From positions 1 to 64,000 of the forward strand of contig JBJXEJ010000034.1 of NCBI GenBank assembly GCA_046154125.1: a stretch of DNA of 64,000 nucleotides, given 5' to 3'. This stretch comes from PBB1 sp046154125. GTDB lineage: Bacteria; Pseudomonadota; Gammaproteobacteria; Burkholderiales; Burkholderiaceae_C. Positions 46,629-56,042 of this stretch are shown one piece after another; position 1 is the stretch's first letter, and every line of letters starts with the position of its first letter. Position numbers and translations under genes: made by a program. The notes beneath the pieces were generated by a model, which was given only the letters and a program-made list of their open reading frames with translations, searched no databases and had not been told where the DNA came from.

Positions 46629-47510
46629 TCAGTGCAACCGGGGCTGCTCGCCCCGACGCAAGCGGGCAAGCTGCTCGGCCATCGCGGTGCTGTCATCCGC
46701 ATCGGGACGGTGCAGCAGGTAAGCCTCGAAGTCCTCGGCTGCACGGTCGGTCTGCCCAAGTTCGGCCCATGCAAGGCCACGATCGCGCCGCTCTTCGTGG
46801 GCGTGCGGCAACAGCACCACCAGCCGGTTCAGCACGCGCAGCAGGCGAGGCCAGTCTTCCGCGGTGCTGTGGATTTCCTTCAGGTTGCGCAGCATGCGCG
46901 CGAGTATTTCGCGTGGTGGGGCCGTCTGCAGGAACAGGCCGAGCGGGGCATCGAAATCGCCAACCAGACCCTGGCTGCGCTTGTACGGACCCAGCATGTC
47001 GTCGAGTGCCTCGCGGGACAACGACTTGCCGGTGAACGGGTCGATGATGACCTCACCGTTGTGCGGTCCGCTGAGCAGGCTGAGCTTGACCAGGAAGTGC
47101 CCCGGGAACGAGATGCCCTGAGCGCGCAACCCGAGTTGCGTGGCGATCTCCAGGTAGATGACGGCCAGCGAGATCGGGATGCCCCGACGCGTGCGCAGCA
47201 CCTCATGCAGGTAGCTGTTGCTCGGGTCGTAATAGTTGTTGACGTTGCCGCCGAAACCGAGTTCGTGGAAGAAATACCGGTTCAGCAAGCGCAGGCGCTG
47301 CAGCGGCACGACATCGGCCGGGATGCGGCGCCTGAGCCTGTCGGACAGCGCATCCACCTCGGCGAGCACCGCCTGAACATCGAGCTGCGGATGGTCGTCC
47401 AGGGCGATCGAGGCAGCGGCTTCGAGCAACGACAAACTGGCATCGTCGGCCACCAGCGAGGAGAAGTACTCGAGCGCAGTAGGCGTCGCGTACTGATACG
47501 GTCCGGGCAT
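46629..47510 (-). CDS. SirB1-family transglutaminase-like/TPR protein
   Basis: 293 residues. A transglutaminase-like domain (about 30-200) contains LNRYFFHELGFGGNVNNYYDPSNSYLHEVLRTRRGIPISLAVIYLEIA in pieces, with GISFPGHFLVKL and EVIIDPFTG as the other markers. A C-terminal TPR-like segment (about 205-285) contains LVVLLPHAHEERRDRGLAWAELG. This is the SirB1/YchA layout found near prmC or murJ in many proteobacteria. Biochemical function is unknown. It lies downstream of murJ on the same strand. Confidence 0.8.
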   Translation of the reverse strand: MPGPYQYATPTALEYFSSLVADDASLSLLEAAASIALDDHPQLDVQAVLAEVDALSDRLRRRIPADVVPLQRLRLLNRYFFHELGFGGNVNNYYDPSNSYLHEVLRTRRGIPISLAVIYLEIATQLGLRAQGISFPGHFLVKLSLLSGPHNGEVIIDPFTGKSLSREALDDMLGPYKRSQGLVGDFDAPLGLFLQTAPPREILARMLRNLKEIHSTAEDWPRLLRVLNRLVVLLPHAHEERRDRGLAWAELGQTDRAAEDFEAYLLHRPDADDSTAMAEQLARLRRGEQPRLH

Positions 47511-47551
47511 CTGACAAGTGTAAGGTGGTGCGGAATGCTGGAGCGGAGGCC

Positions 47552-49108
47552 TCATGCGCGGCGCGCGAAGTCTTGCAGACGAATGCCCATGAGCCTCAAC
47601 GCCGCGAAATACAGAAGCGCCGAGCTCAGCAGGCAGGCGGCCAGCAGCCCGACCCGCAAGACCCGCTGCGAGGCCAGCGCGACCCAGTCGAACCCGCCCG
47701 CCGCCGCACCAAGGGCCAGTCCGAGCAGCCCGCTGGCACACACGATGCGCAGGCTGAACCCCAGCCAGCCTGCCTGTGGAACATAGGTGCCCCGCCTGCG
47801 CAGCCCGATGAACAGCCACATGGCGTTGATCAGCGCGCCGAGACCGATCGACAGCGCCAGCCCCGCGTGACCGAGCTGAGGCACGAACAGCAGGTTCATC
47901 AGCTGCGTGAGGATCAGCACCGCGATGGCGATCTTCACAGGCGTGCGAATGTCCTGCCGCGCGTAGAAGCCGGGTGCCAGCACCTTGACCCCGATCAGCC
48001 CCATCAGCCCGACGCCGTAACCCATCAGCGCGCGCACGGTCTGCTGCACGTCGCGCTCGCTGAATTGCCCATAGTGATACAGCACCGACACCATCGGCTT
48101 GGGAAACACGAGCAAGGCGACCGCGCACGGCAAGGCAAGCAGCAGCACCAGGCGCAGCCCCCAGTCCAGGTGGCTGGAGTAGGCCGCCTCGTCGCCGCTG
48201 GCCTGGGCCGCCGACAGCTGCGGCAGCAGCACGACTCCGAGTGCCACCCCGAGCAGGGCCGTCGGAAATTCCATCAGCCGGTCGGCATAAGTCAGCCACG
48301 ACACCGCACCGACACCGACATGCGACGCAATCTGCGTGTTGATCAACAGTGACAGCTGCGCCACCGACACGCCGACGATCGCCGGCGCCATCTGGCGCAG
48401 GACACGGCCCACGCCCGGGTGCCGCAGCGAGCTGCGCAGATCACCCCAGGTGAGGCCGATTCGAGGCAGGCTGCCGATGGCGCGCAACGCGGGCCACTGG
48501 ACCGCCAATTGCAGGACGCCGCCCAGCATGACACCAACGGCCAGGGCATAGATGGGCTCGATGCCATGGCGCCGGAACCAGGGCGACAGCAGCCAGGCGG
48601 CCAGCATCACCGAGAGGTTCAGAAAGACCGGCGTGACCGCAGGCACGGCAAACCGCTTCCAGGTCTGCAGTACGCCGGCAGCGAGGGCCACCAGCGACAT
48701 GAAGGCGATGTAAGGAAACATGATGCGCGTCATGACCACCGCGTGATCGAATTCCTGCAGGCCGGACGCCATCAACCACACCAGCAAGGGCGCTGCGGCG
48801 ATGCCGATCACGCTGGTGAGTGCAAGTGCCCACAGAAGCACCGTGGCCACCGCATTGACGAGCTGATGCGTGACCTCGTCGCCTTCGCTGGCGCGCGTGG
48901 CCGCCAGGATCGGAACGAACGCCTGTGAAAACGCCCCTTCGGCAAACAGGCGACGCAGCAGGTTCGGAATGCGAAACGCGACGTTGAACGCGTCGGTGGA
49001 GGCGCTGGCGCCGAAGCTCGCCGCAACCAGCAACTCGCGTCCCAGTCCGGTGATGCGGGACGCCAGCGTCAGAAGTGAAACGGTGGAAGCGGCACGCAGC
49101 AGGTTCAT
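47552..49108 (-). CDS. murJ: Lipid II flippase MurJ
   Basis: 518 residues with about 14 transmembrane helices (MOP superfamily). The N-terminus VSLLTLASRITGLGRELLVAASFG followed by DAFNVAFRIPNLLRRLFAEGAFSQAFVP is diagnostic of MurJ/MviN. The essential charged residues of the cavity (R18-, R24- and R52-type arginines) are visible in these segments. It flips lipid II across the inner membrane for peptidoglycan synthesis. A TATACT hexamer on the minus strand (49176-49171) is a possible -10. It diverges from rpsT. Confidence 0.95.
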   Translation of the reverse strand: MNLLRAASTVSLLTLASRITGLGRELLVAASFGASASTDAFNVAFRIPNLLRRLFAEGAFSQAFVPILAATRASEGDEVTHQLVNAVATVLLWALALTSVIGIAAAPLLVWLMASGLQEFDHAVVMTRIMFPYIAFMSLVALAAGVLQTWKRFAVPAVTPVFLNLSVMLAAWLLSPWFRRHGIEPIYALAVGVMLGGVLQLAVQWPALRAIGSLPRIGLTWGDLRSSLRHPGVGRVLRQMAPAIVGVSVAQLSLLINTQIASHVGVGAVSWLTYADRLMEFPTALLGVALGVVLLPQLSAAQASGDEAAYSSHLDWGLRLVLLLALPCAVALLVFPKPMVSVLYHYGQFSERDVQQTVRALMGYGVGLMGLIGVKVLAPGFYARQDIRTPVKIAIAVLILTQLMNLLFVPQLGHAGLALSIGLGALINAMWLFIGLRRRGTYVPQAGWLGFSLRIVCASGLLGLALGAAAGGFDWVALASQRVLRVGLLAACLLSSALLYFAALRLMGIRLQDFARRA

Positions 49109-49215
49109 GGGGCAGGAAGTGGGCGGGAGCAGACCGCTGGTCGAGGCAGGGGCTGCGCAAGGGCCGCCGAAGTATAGGCAGCAGGGTCCACCATCGCTGG
49201 GCCGTCAACGCAACA

Positions 49216-49245
49216 TCACCGCAGTCGCCTGCAGGCTGCTATACT
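49216..49245 (+). promoter_or_regulatory. Candidate promoter of rpsT
   Basis: TATACT at 49240-49245 is followed by CGCGGGCTCTGCT, matching the rpmB promoter region over TATACT-Y-GCGGGCT. A weak -35 (TCACCG) lies 18 bases upstream. The GC-rich discriminator suits stringent control. Confidence 0.45.
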
Positions 49246-49279
49246 CGCGGGCTCTGCTCTAACTGCACACTCAAAAAGC

Positions 49280-49582
49280 ATGGCCACTTCATCCAAAGCC
49301 AAGAAGAAAACCGTACGCATCGCCTCTGGCTTGAAGCGCGTACGTCAGGACGTGAAGCTGAATGCGGCCAACACCGCGCTTCGGTCGAAGTTCCGCACGG
49401 TCGTCAAGAACGTGCAGAAGGCCGTCATTGCGGGCGACAAGGCCAAGGCCGCCGATTTGTTCAAGTCGGCCGAGAAGGTCATCGATTCGGTGGCCGACAA
49501 GGGCCTGTTCCACAAGAACAAGGCCGCTCGCCACAAGAGCCGCCTGTCGGCCAAGATCAAGGCATTGCCCGCAAGCGCCTGA
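49280..49582 (+). CDS. rpsT: 30S ribosomal protein S20
   Basis: 100 residues, very lysine- and alanine-rich. LNAANTALRSKFRTVVKNVQKAV and KGLFHKNKAARHKSRLSAKIKAL are the S20 signature segments. It is monocistronic, with its own promoter candidate and a terminator, and lies divergent from murJ as in many proteobacteria. Confidence 0.96.
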   Translation: MATSSKAKKKTVRIASGLKRVRQDVKLNAANTALRSKFRTVVKNVQKAVIAGDKAKAADLFKSAEKVIDSVADKGLFHKNKAARHKSRLSAKIKALPASA

Positions 49583-49604
49583 TTTTTCCTGGTTGGACGC
49601 AGAA

Positions 49605-49629
49605 AAAAGGCCCGCGATGCGGGCCTTTT
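49605..49629. terminator. Bidirectional terminator between rpsT and the DUF3579 gene
   Basis: The perfect 11-bp inverted repeat AAAAGGCCCGC/GCGGGCCTTTT with a 3-base loop has A residues on one side and T residues on the other. It serves rpsT and the convergent DUF3579 gene. Confidence 0.92.
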
Positions 49630-49642
49630 GCATTGGCCCCTG

Positions 49643-49987
49643 TCAGGCCGCTCCTCGGGGCTCGCACGGCGGGGTGGGAGGATCGAGCAGGCAAGCATCA
49701 GCCACCTGAAGCTCGTTGTCCCGCGCGAAGGCCATGACGAAATCCCAGGCCATCGGTTCAGCGTCACGCAACCGCTCGTCGACGATGACGCACTTGATGC
49801 CATTGATGACCCGCGGCACGCAGTAAGGCGAATAGCCGATGAACGAAGTGCGATCGCCTGCCGACCCTTCGGGCCTGAAACACGACATCGCGCCAGCCAG
49901 CCGCTCCGCCCAATCGCTGGGGCGGAACGTCTGTCCGCCGAGCGTGATGCCCTTGATGAACACTTCGCGGGGATGGGATGAACTCAT
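49643..49987 (-). CDS. DUF3579-family protein
   Basis: 114 residues. FIKGITLGGQTFRPSDWAERLAGAMSCF, then GIKCVIVDERLRDAEPMAWDFVMAFARDNELQVADAC in pieces, matches the DUF3579 family as I know it from betaproteobacteria. The function is unknown; it is a small soluble protein with no signal peptide. The start is the ATG giving MSSSHPREVF. It is divergent from argD, a linkage often seen for this family. Confidence 0.75.
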   Translation of the reverse strand: MSSSHPREVFIKGITLGGQTFRPSDWAERLAGAMSCFRPEGSAGDRTSFIGYSPYCVPRVINGIKCVIVDERLRDAEPMAWDFVMAFARDNELQVADACLLDPPTPPCEPRGAA

Positions 49988-50249
49988 TGCTTCGGAGTAC
50001 AGGATGATGGCTTGGCGACCGAAACGGAACAGCGCATCACCGTTTTGGGCAACAAGAAGAAGCGCGCGATCCGATTGTGCCGTCTGCGTGTTGCAGGGCA
50101 GCAAGTTCAATGCCGAATCTCGATCGAGCCCGCACCACGCGAGGCCGCCAGGACAGCCGGTCGCCTGAGGGGCCCCACCTTAGAATTCGATGCTTGAACC
50201 GGTGCAAATCGAACTTGCATCGCATTCCACGTCACCGCGGAGTCCCGCC

Positions 50250-51461
50250 ATGAATGCCCCGCAAACAACCGCCCTCGACCCCGAACCCCATGTGATGCAC
50301 ACCTACGGCCGCTTGCCGATGGCGATGTCGCACGGGCGCGGTTGCTGGGTGTGGGACACCGAAGGCAGGAAGTACCTCGACGGGCTTGGCGGCATCGCGG
50401 TCAACACGTTGGGTCATGCGCACCCGAAACTGGTTCCGGCACTGCAGGAGCAGATCGGGCGGCTGATCCACACATCGAACTACTACGCTTCGCCGTTGCA
50501 GGAGAACCTCGCGGCGACATTGTGCGAATTGTCCGGACTCGACCGCGTTTTCTTCTGCAACAGCGGACTCGAAGCCAACGAGGCCGCGCTCAAGATCGCG
50601 CGCAAGTTCGGGCACGACAAGGGCATCGATCGACCCGAGGTCATCGTCTACGAGAAGGCCTTCCACGGCCGCTCGATCGCGACGCTGTCGGCCACCGGCA
50701 ATCCGAAGGTGCAGGAAGGTTTCGGCCCGCTGGTCGAAGGCTTCGTGCGGGTACCGCTCAACGACGAGGCCGCGATCGAGGAGGTCGCGAACACGCGGCC
50801 GAATGTCGTCGCGGTGTTCCTCGAAGTGATCCAGGGCGAAGGCGGCGTGCGCCCGGCCACGCTCGACTACCTGCGCGTCGTTCGGCGCCTGTGCGACGAG
50901 AACGACTGGCTGCTGATGCTCGACGAGGTGCAGTGCGGCATCGGGCGCACCGGCAAGTGGTTCGCGCACCAGTGGGCCGGCATCGTGCCCGATGTGATGC
51001 CGCTGGCCAAGGGGCTGGGATCGGGCGTTCCGATCGGCGCGGTGGTCTGCGGCCCGCGGGCGGCCGAGGTGCTGCAGCCGGGAAACCACGGCACTACCTT
51101 TGGCGGCAACCCGCTGGCGATGCGCGCGGGCATCGAGACACTGCGCATCATGCAGGAGGACCACCTGCTCGAGAACGCCGCCGTCGTCGGGGCCGCGCTG
51201 CGCGCCAGCCTGACGCGCGGGCTCGCTGGGGTCGCCGGTGTGCTGGAGATACGCGGTCAGGGCCTGATGCTGGGTATCGAGCTGGACCGCCCCTGCGGCG
51301 ACCTGCTGCTGCAGGCCGCCGAGGCAGGATTGCTGCTGAGCGTCACCGCCGACCGCGTCGTTCGCCTGGTGCCACCGCTGATCCTGAGCCTGGCCGAATC
51401 CGAGCAGATCGCAATGACGCTGTGCCCGCTGATCAAGAACTTCCTGCGCTCGCCAGACTGA
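50250..51461 (+). CDS. argD: Acetylornithine aminotransferase
   Basis: 403 residues, a class III PLP aminotransferase (EC 2.6.1.11) in arginine synthesis. GLGGIAVNTLGHAHP, FFCNSGLEANEAALKIARK (PLP phosphate site), AFHGRSIATLSATGN and MPLAKGLGSGVPIGA with the PLP lysine are all present. VFLEVIQGEGGV and LMLDEVQCGIGRTG complete the cofactor pocket. GGAG 7 bases before the ATG decides the start. argF follows after 16 bases, so these two arginine genes form an operon. Confidence 0.93.
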   Translation: MNAPQTTALDPEPHVMHTYGRLPMAMSHGRGCWVWDTEGRKYLDGLGGIAVNTLGHAHPKLVPALQEQIGRLIHTSNYYASPLQENLAATLCELSGLDRVFFCNSGLEANEAALKIARKFGHDKGIDRPEVIVYEKAFHGRSIATLSATGNPKVQEGFGPLVEGFVRVPLNDEAAIEEVANTRPNVVAVFLEVIQGEGGVRPATLDYLRVVRRLCDENDWLLMLDEVQCGIGRTGKWFAHQWAGIVPDVMPLAKGLGSGVPIGAVVCGPRAAEVLQPGNHGTTFGGNPLAMRAGIETLRIMQEDHLLENAAVVGAALRASLTRGLAGVAGVLEIRGQGLMLGIELDRPCGDLLLQAAEAGLLLSVTADRVVRLVPPLILSLAESEQIAMTLCPLIKNFLRSPD

Positions 51462-51477
51462 AGTGAAAACACCTTCC

Positions 51478-52410
51478 ATGAAACCCGCCAAGGCACTGAT
51501 CCGGCACTACCTCCAGTTCAAGGATCTGCGTGCGGAGGAATATGCCTACCTGCTGGCGCGCACCACGGTCATCAAGAAACGCTTCAAGAACTACGAGAAG
51601 TACACACCGCTGGTCGACCGCACCCTGGCGATGATCTTCGAGAAGGCCAGCACGCGCACCCGCGTGAGCTTCGAGGCCGGTATGTACCAGATGGGCGGCT
51701 CGGTGGTGAACCTGACCACCGGCGACAGCCAGCTGGGCCGCGCCGAGCCGATCGAGGACAGCGCGCGCGTCATCAGCCGCATGGTCGATCTGGTGATGAT
51801 CCGCACCTACGAGCAGACCAAGATCGAAGCCTTCGCCGCGCACTCGCGCGTGCCGGTCATCAACGGGCTGACGAACGAATACCACCCGTGTCAGATCCTG
51901 GCCGATGTGTACACCTACATGGAGCATCGCGGCGAAATCAAGGGCAAGGTGGTGGCGTGGGTCGGCGATGGCAACAACATGGCCAACACCTGGTTGCAGG
52001 CGGCCGACATCCTCGGGTTCACGCTTCACGTCAGCACACCCAGCGGATACGAGATCAATGCCCAGGTGGCGGGAGTGACCAATCAGGGTTGCCTGAAGGT
52101 CTTCGACAACCCGTTGGACGCCTGCCGTGGCGCGCATCTGGTCACCACCGACGTGTGGACCAGCATGGGCTATGAAGCCGAGAACGAGGCACGCAAGAAG
52201 GCATTTGCCCACTGGCGGGTCGACCGCAGCATGATGGCGGCCGCCCAGTCCGATGCGCTGTTCATGCACTGTCTGCCGGCACATCGCGGGGAAGAGGTCG
52301 ACGCCGACGTCATCGACGGCCCGCAGAGCGTCGTGTGGGACGAGGCCGAGAACCGCATTCACGTGCAGAAGGCCTTGATGGAATACCTGCTGCTCGGACG
52401 CATCGGCTGA
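51478..52410 (+). CDS. argF: Ornithine carbamoyltransferase
   Basis: 310 residues. F-E-K-A-S-T-R-T-R-V-S-F (S58-T-R-T-R62) binds carbamoyl phosphate. NEYHPCQILAD and MHCLPAHRGEEV bind ornithine and carbamoyl phosphate. It makes citrulline from ornithine (EC 2.1.3.3). The start is uncertain: a GTG 15 bases upstream, immediately after the argD stop, is in frame; I use the ATG. No strong ribosome binding site is seen for either. Confidence 0.93.
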   Translation: MKPAKALIRHYLQFKDLRAEEYAYLLARTTVIKKRFKNYEKYTPLVDRTLAMIFEKASTRTRVSFEAGMYQMGGSVVNLTTGDSQLGRAEPIEDSARVISRMVDLVMIRTYEQTKIEAFAAHSRVPVINGLTNEYHPCQILADVYTYMEHRGEIKGKVVAWVGDGNNMANTWLQAADILGFTLHVSTPSGYEINAQVAGVTNQGCLKVFDNPLDACRGAHLVTTDVWTSMGYEAENEARKKAFAHWRVDRSMMAAAQSDALFMHCLPAHRGEEVDADVIDGPQSVVWDEAENRIHVQKALMEYLLLGRIG

Positions 52411-52428
52411 CCCACCGGAGCGAGTGTC

Positions 52429-53172
52429 ATGAAGCTCGCCCTGATGTCCGACTTGCATGCGAACCGCGAGGCCGTCGAGGCCGTGCTCGCGCACGCGGAG
52501 AAACAGGGGGTCGAGCAGCATGCACTGCTCGGTGACTTCGTCGGCTATGGAGCAGACCCCGGCTGGGTGGTCGACCAGCTGCGTCGACTTTCGAGCGCCG
52601 GTGCCATCGCCGTTCTGGGCAACCACGATGCGGCGGTCCTCGGCGGCTTGGGCGACTCCATGGCGCCCCAGGCCCGCGATGCCGTCGCATGGACCCGACA
52701 GCACCTGTCCAGCGATCAGCGGGATTTCCTGGGCACGCTGCCGATGAGCGTGACCAACGCCGACCGGTTGTTCGTGCACGCGAGCGCCGATGCGCCGGAC
52801 CAGTGGCGCTATGTGCAATGCCGCATCGACGCTGTCGACAGTCTGCGCGCCACCGACCACCGTCACATCTTCTGCGGTCATGTGCATGAACCTCGGCTCT
52901 ACCACCTGACGAATGGCGGCGAGGCCGGCGACCTCCAGCCGATCCCGGGGACGGCGATGTCGCTGTCGCCGCAATGCCGCTGGCTCGCCATCGTCGGCTC
53001 GGTCGGCCAGCCGCGCGACGGCAATCCGGCCGCCTGCTACGCCACCTTCGACACCGACAGCGCCACGCTGACCGCCTTTCGCGTTCACTATGACCATGAG
53101 AAGGCCGCCGCGAAAATCATTGCCGCGGGGCTGCCGGCAAGCCTGGCCGAACGGCTGTTGCGCGGCACCTGA
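52429..53172 (+). CDS. Calcineurin-like metallophosphoesterase
   Basis: 247 residues. The metal-binding motifs of the family appear in order: MSDLHANREA (D-x-H), LLGDFVGYG (G-D), VLGNHDAAV (G-N-H-D), and HIFCGHVHEPRLY (G-H-x-H). This is the YfcE/MJ0936-like soluble subgroup. It hydrolyses phosphodiester or phosphomonoester bonds; the substrate is unknown. The gene starts 18 bases after argF and may be cotranscribed, although a link to arginine synthesis is not obvious. Confidence 0.82.
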   Translation: MKLALMSDLHANREAVEAVLAHAEKQGVEQHALLGDFVGYGADPGWVVDQLRRLSSAGAIAVLGNHDAAVLGGLGDSMAPQARDAVAWTRQHLSSDQRDFLGTLPMSVTNADRLFVHASADAPDQWRYVQCRIDAVDSLRATDHRHIFCGHVHEPRLYHLTNGGEAGDLQPIPGTAMSLSPQCRWLAIVGSVGQPRDGNPAACYATFDTDSATLTAFRVHYDHEKAAAKIIAAGLPASLAERLLRGT

Positions 53173-53210
53173 AATGACAGCCTCCATCCGTCGGTACGCC
53201 GGCTGAATCC

Positions 53211-54572
53211 ATGCCCTCAACCCTGCGCCATACCCTGCTGTCCGTGCGAGACCTGTTTGCCACCATCGGTCCGTTCCTTCTGCTCGCAATGGCGCTGCTC
53301 GTGCCCGCCTACTACGTGCTCGACCCGACGCCGCCGAAGAAGGTGGTGCTCGCCACCGGGGTCGATCAAGGCGCCTACGCCGGGTTCGGCCAGCGCTACA
53401 AGACACTGCTGAAGGCCTACGGAATCGAGGTCGAACTGCGCAGCACGCAGGGCGCAGCCGAGAACCTGGCGCTGCTGCGCGATCCGGCATCGGGTGTCGA
53501 TCTCGCCTTCGTGCAGGGCGGCGCCGACGACACCGCGGCGACAGCCGGAGCCGATGACGATGCGTCGCACCTGGTGTCGCTGGGCAGCCTGTTCTTCGAA
53601 CCGGTGTGGCTCTTCTACCGGGAAGACTCCGCGCAGCGACTGCTGAAATCCGACACGCTGGCGGGCCTGGCGCAGCTGACAGGCTGGAAACTCAACATCG
53701 GTGCACCCGGCAGCGGTGTGCCAAACCTGATGAAGAAACTGCTGGATGCCAATCACATCGACGCGAAGCAGATCACGCTGCTCGAGCAGTCGCAGACACC
53801 TGCCGTGATGGCGCTGCTCGGCGCCGAATCGGATGCGCTGGTGTTTGCCTCGGCTCCCGAATCGTTGATGGTTCAGATGCTGCTGCAGACACCAGGCATC
53901 AAGCTGTTCGACTTCGCGCAGGCGGAAGCCTACTCACGCCGCTTCGCGTTCATGAGCCCGGTGGTGCTGCCCCGCGGCGTGGTCGACCTGGCCGGCGACC
54001 GGCCGCCACAGGACGTGCACCTGGTCGCGCCCACCGCCACGATGGTGGCGAGAGAAGGCACCCACCCGGCGCTGATCCAGCTGTTCGTGCAGGCGGCGCA
54101 GCAGGTGCACGGCGGCGCAGGCTGGTTCCAGCGCAAGGGCGAGTTCCCGACCGCGCTGAATACCGAACGCCCGCTCGCCAAGGAGGCCCAGCGCTTCTAC
54201 CAGAGCGGGGTACCCCTGCTGCAGCGCTACCTGCCGTTCTGGTTCGCCAACCTGATCGACCGCATGTGGCCGGTGCTGGTGACCATCGTCGCCGTGCTGC
54301 TGCCGCTGTCGCGCATGTTGCCGCCGCTGTACGAGTTCCGCATCCGCTCGCGGGTGTTCCGCTGGTACGAGCAGCTTCGCGAACTCGAGAACGCCGTCGG
54401 CGCAAGAGCGCCGGCTCAGTTGCTGGGTGACCTGGACGCCCTGGAGACGCGGGTCGGGCACATCACCGTGCCACTGGCCTACACCGACGAGCTCTACGCG
54501 CTGCGCAGCCACATCGGGCTGGTGCGCTCGCGGCTGCAGTTGGCCGCTGCCGACCCGGCCCCAGTTCGCTAG
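53211..54572 (+). CDS. TAXI-family TRAP-type solute-binding protein, membrane-anchored
   Basis: 453 residues. One transmembrane segment lies near the N-terminus (about 17-37, FATIGPFLLLAMALLVPAYYV). A periplasmic binding domain (about 44-340) shows VVLATGVDQGAYAGFGQRYKTLL, STQGAAENLALL and VDLAFVQGG, the TAXI (TRAP-associated extracytoplasmic immunogenic) layout. A second transmembrane segment lies at about 350-372 (MWPVLVTIVAVLLPLSRML), then a cytoplasmic helical tail of about 80 residues. Ordinary TRAP binding proteins are free in the periplasm and sit next to DctQM-type permeases; here there is no permease gene. A sensor or an adaptor role is possible. Confidence 0.75.
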   Translation: MPSTLRHTLLSVRDLFATIGPFLLLAMALLVPAYYVLDPTPPKKVVLATGVDQGAYAGFGQRYKTLLKAYGIEVELRSTQGAAENLALLRDPASGVDLAFVQGGADDTAATAGADDDASHLVSLGSLFFEPVWLFYREDSAQRLLKSDTLAGLAQLTGWKLNIGAPGSGVPNLMKKLLDANHIDAKQITLLEQSQTPAVMALLGAESDALVFASAPESLMVQMLLQTPGIKLFDFAQAEAYSRRFAFMSPVVLPRGVVDLAGDRPPQDVHLVAPTATMVAREGTHPALIQLFVQAAQQVHGGAGWFQRKGEFPTALNTERPLAKEAQRFYQSGVPLLQRYLPFWFANLIDRMWPVLVTIVAVLLPLSRMLPPLYEFRIRSRVFRWYEQLRELENAVGARAPAQLLGDLDALETRVGHITVPLAYTDELYALRSHIGLVRSRLQLAAADPAPVR

Positions 54573-54589
54573 TTCTCAAGGAGCGCATC

Positions 54590-56032
54590 ATGAACAGACC
54601 CCGGATCCTCGTCATCGGTTGCGGATTCGGCGGCCTGGAAACGGTGCGCGCGCTGTCACCGAACGACGTCGAGATCACGCTGGTCGATCGCACCAACCAC
54701 CACCTGTTCCAGCCGCTGCTGTACCAGGTGGCGACGGCCGGGCTCAGCGCTCCGGCAGTCAGCGCGCCGATCCGACACACGCTGCGGCGCGAGATGCAGC
54801 GTGGCAACCTGACGGTGCTGCAGGCCGAGGTGACGCACATCGATACCGCGGCGCGCACCGCAACGCTGGATGCCGGAGACGCCCTGGAGTTCGATCATCT
54901 GATCGTGGCCGCGGGAGCCACGCACAGCTATTTTGGCCACGATGACTGGGCCGCGCACGCACCCGGCCTGAAAACGCTGGCGGACGCCTTCGGCATCCGA
55001 GCCCGCGTCATCGGCGCTTTCGAGCATGCCGAACGATGCACCGAACCAGCCCTGCGCGAACCCTGGATGACCTTCGCGGTGATCGGAGCCGGGCCCACAG
55101 GCGTCGAGATGGCCGGCACGATGATCGAGATCGCCCACCACACGCTGCCGCAGGAGTTTCGCCGCATCGACTCGCGCAGCGCCCATGTCGTGCTGCTGGA
55201 GGGTTCGGATCGTGTGCTCGGCGCCTTCGTACCCTCGCTGTCGGAGATCGCCCGCGAACAGCTCGTTCGGCTCGGTGTCGACGTTCGCACCGGATGCCAG
55301 GTCACCGGCATCGACGCCGACGGCGTGACGTACCAGATCCACGGCGCTCCAGGCGATCCGCCGCAGACTCGGCAACTCCACTGCAAGACGGTGATCTGGG
55401 CCGCCGGGGTCGCCGCATCGCCGCTGGGACGGGTGCTTGCAACCAGCACCGGCGCCACATTGGATCGGGTAGGACGCGTGACGGTACAGCCCGATCTCAG
55501 CATTGCCGGCTGCCCGCACGTCTGGGTGATCGGCGATCTGGCCTCTGCGCGCAGCCACCCGAAGGGCCTGTCCAACGAACAGGCCATGGCCAGCACCATC
55601 CAGACGACACCGGTGCCCGGCGTGAGCCCGGCCGCCAAGCAGATGGGCCGGCTCGTGGCCGCCAACCTGATGCGCCGCCTGCGCGGCGAGGAGACACAGG
55701 CCTTCCACTACTCGGACTACGGCAACCTCGCCACCGTGGGCCGACACGCAGCCGTGGTCGATCTGACCGTCCCGCGACTGGGTGCGCTTCGATTTTCCGG
55801 GACCCTGGCGTGGCTGTTCTGGCTGTTTGCCCACGTGTATTTCCTGATCGGTTTCCGCAACCGACTGATGGTGATGCTGGACTGGGGCGTGGCGTACTGG
55901 ACCTATGAGCGCGGGGCGCGGGTCGTCGCGGAAGCGTTCACCATCGCGAAACCTGAAGCAGTCCCGACCACAACCCCGTCCAACGCACTGGCTTCAGCAC
56001 CCGCAGCTTCGGCTACGCCGCCCCAAACCTAA
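54590..56032 (+). CDS. ndh: Type II NADH dehydrogenase (NDH-2)
   Basis: 480 residues, a flavoprotein oxidising NADH and reducing quinone at the inner face of the membrane without proton pumping. The FAD site is ILVIGCGFGGLETVRAL (about 5-21), the NADH site is FAVIGAGPTGVEMAGTMIE (about 163-181), and VWVIGDLAS is the second FAD motif. The C-terminal hydrophobic stretch SGTLAWLFWLFAHVYFLIGF (about 402-421) is the usual membrane anchor. An Ala/Pro/Thr-rich tail of about 30 residues is not conserved. The TAXI gene ends 17 bases upstream. Confidence 0.85.
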   Translation: MNRPRILVIGCGFGGLETVRALSPNDVEITLVDRTNHHLFQPLLYQVATAGLSAPAVSAPIRHTLRREMQRGNLTVLQAEVTHIDTAARTATLDAGDALEFDHLIVAAGATHSYFGHDDWAAHAPGLKTLADAFGIRARVIGAFEHAERCTEPALREPWMTFAVIGAGPTGVEMAGTMIEIAHHTLPQEFRRIDSRSAHVVLLEGSDRVLGAFVPSLSEIAREQLVRLGVDVRTGCQVTGIDADGVTYQIHGAPGDPPQTRQLHCKTVIWAAGVAASPLGRVLATSTGATLDRVGRVTVQPDLSIAGCPHVWVIGDLASARSHPKGLSNEQAMASTIQTTPVPGVSPAAKQMGRLVAANLMRRLRGEETQAFHYSDYGNLATVGRHAAVVDLTVPRLGALRFSGTLAWLFWLFAHVYFLIGFRNRLMVMLDWGVAYWTYERGARVVAEAFTIAKPEAVPTTTPSNALASAPAASATPPQT

Positions 56033-56042
56033 ACTTCGGTGC

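Noticed and set aside
46571..46780. 70-codon N-terminal extension of hda
   Set aside because: It overlaps the SirB1-type gene on the same strand in another frame and lacks conservation; the internal ATG gives the clamp-binding start.
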